Made by a program: the position numbers and the translations under genes. Below are positions 63,962 through 63,985 of a DNA stretch of 63,985 bases, in pieces (the stretch's first letter is position 1; every line of letters begins with the position of its first letter). The stretch spans positions 1-63,985 of the forward strand of contig JBBFLK010000017.1 in NCBI GenBank assembly GCA_037479115.1, in the 5' to 3' direction. This DNA comes from Anaerohalosphaeraceae bacterium (lineage in GTDB: Bacteria; Planctomycetota; Phycisphaerae; Sedimentisphaerales; Anaerohalosphaeraceae). The notes under the pieces are model-generated. The model did no database searches, had not been told where the DNA came from, and saw nothing but the letters and a program-made list of their open reading frames with translations.

Positions 63962-63985
63962 TTTTGTTGAGTTTGTTTATTGCGA

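Overview
The window is about 64 kb of a GC-rich, gene-dense bacterial chromosome. No single gene names the host. The gene mix suggests an anaerobic planctomycete of the Phycisphaerae/Sedimentisphaerales kind: an Rnf complex in rnfCDGEAB order, a URO-D-family protein beside a GH5 glycosidase and a sugar porter, a C39-like peptidase, a DUF4056 lipoprotein, and several small proteins I do not recognise. That placement is an inference. Shine-Dalgarno sites are often weak, and some promoters lie so close to the start codon that leaderless mRNAs are likely.

Layout. 1-579 holds no gene and is a patchwork of dispersed repeats. 580-7777 carries endonuclease V, UvrA, Dxr and a large site-2 protease (RseP-like). 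7784-17292 is a surface-polysaccharide cluster. Four glycosyltransferases on the + strand run head-on into four on the - strand (two GT4, one GT-C membrane enzyme, one GtrB/DPM1-like GT2). A DUF4056 lipoprotein follows. 18716-24201 is a complete Rnf operon (- strand) with a small Cys-containing membrane protein at its head. Then come a divergent Gfo/Idh/MocA oxidoreductase, glyA, a TPR protein, rpsT and a YhaM-like exoribonuclease.

29843-37787 is an accessory-looking stretch. It has an AT-richer SGNH/GDSL membrane protein, a second patch of the dispersed repeats, small membrane and hypothetical proteins, a C39-like protease and a small lipoprotein. It also has three intergenic units that end in strong intrinsic terminators and contain no gene (about 34.0, 34.8 and 37.55 kb); two of them start from good promoters. 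I read them as candidate small RNAs. queA and an alpha/beta hydrolase lie between them. 37788-44278 is a housekeeping and cell-cycle block: enolase, a DivIC/FtsB-like protein, FtsK, a ParA ATPase fused to a CBM48/AMPK-beta glycogen-binding domain, and a small unknown protein.

44335-54030 (- strand) holds a GH5/MFS/URO-D carbohydrate cluster and a tripartite RND efflux operon with a palindromic operator candidate at its promoter. tRNA-Pro(CGG), efp and addB-addA follow. The right end (62150-63985) is clearly AT-richer: an ImmA/IrrE metalloprotease and a short DUF4411 (PIN-like) protein, driven by a promoter with a perfect palindrome between its -35 and -10. It looks like a recently acquired toxin-antitoxin-like module.

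The most unusual items are the ParA-CBM48 fusion, the three candidate small RNAs, the ImmA-DUF4411 island and the composite dispersed repeats.
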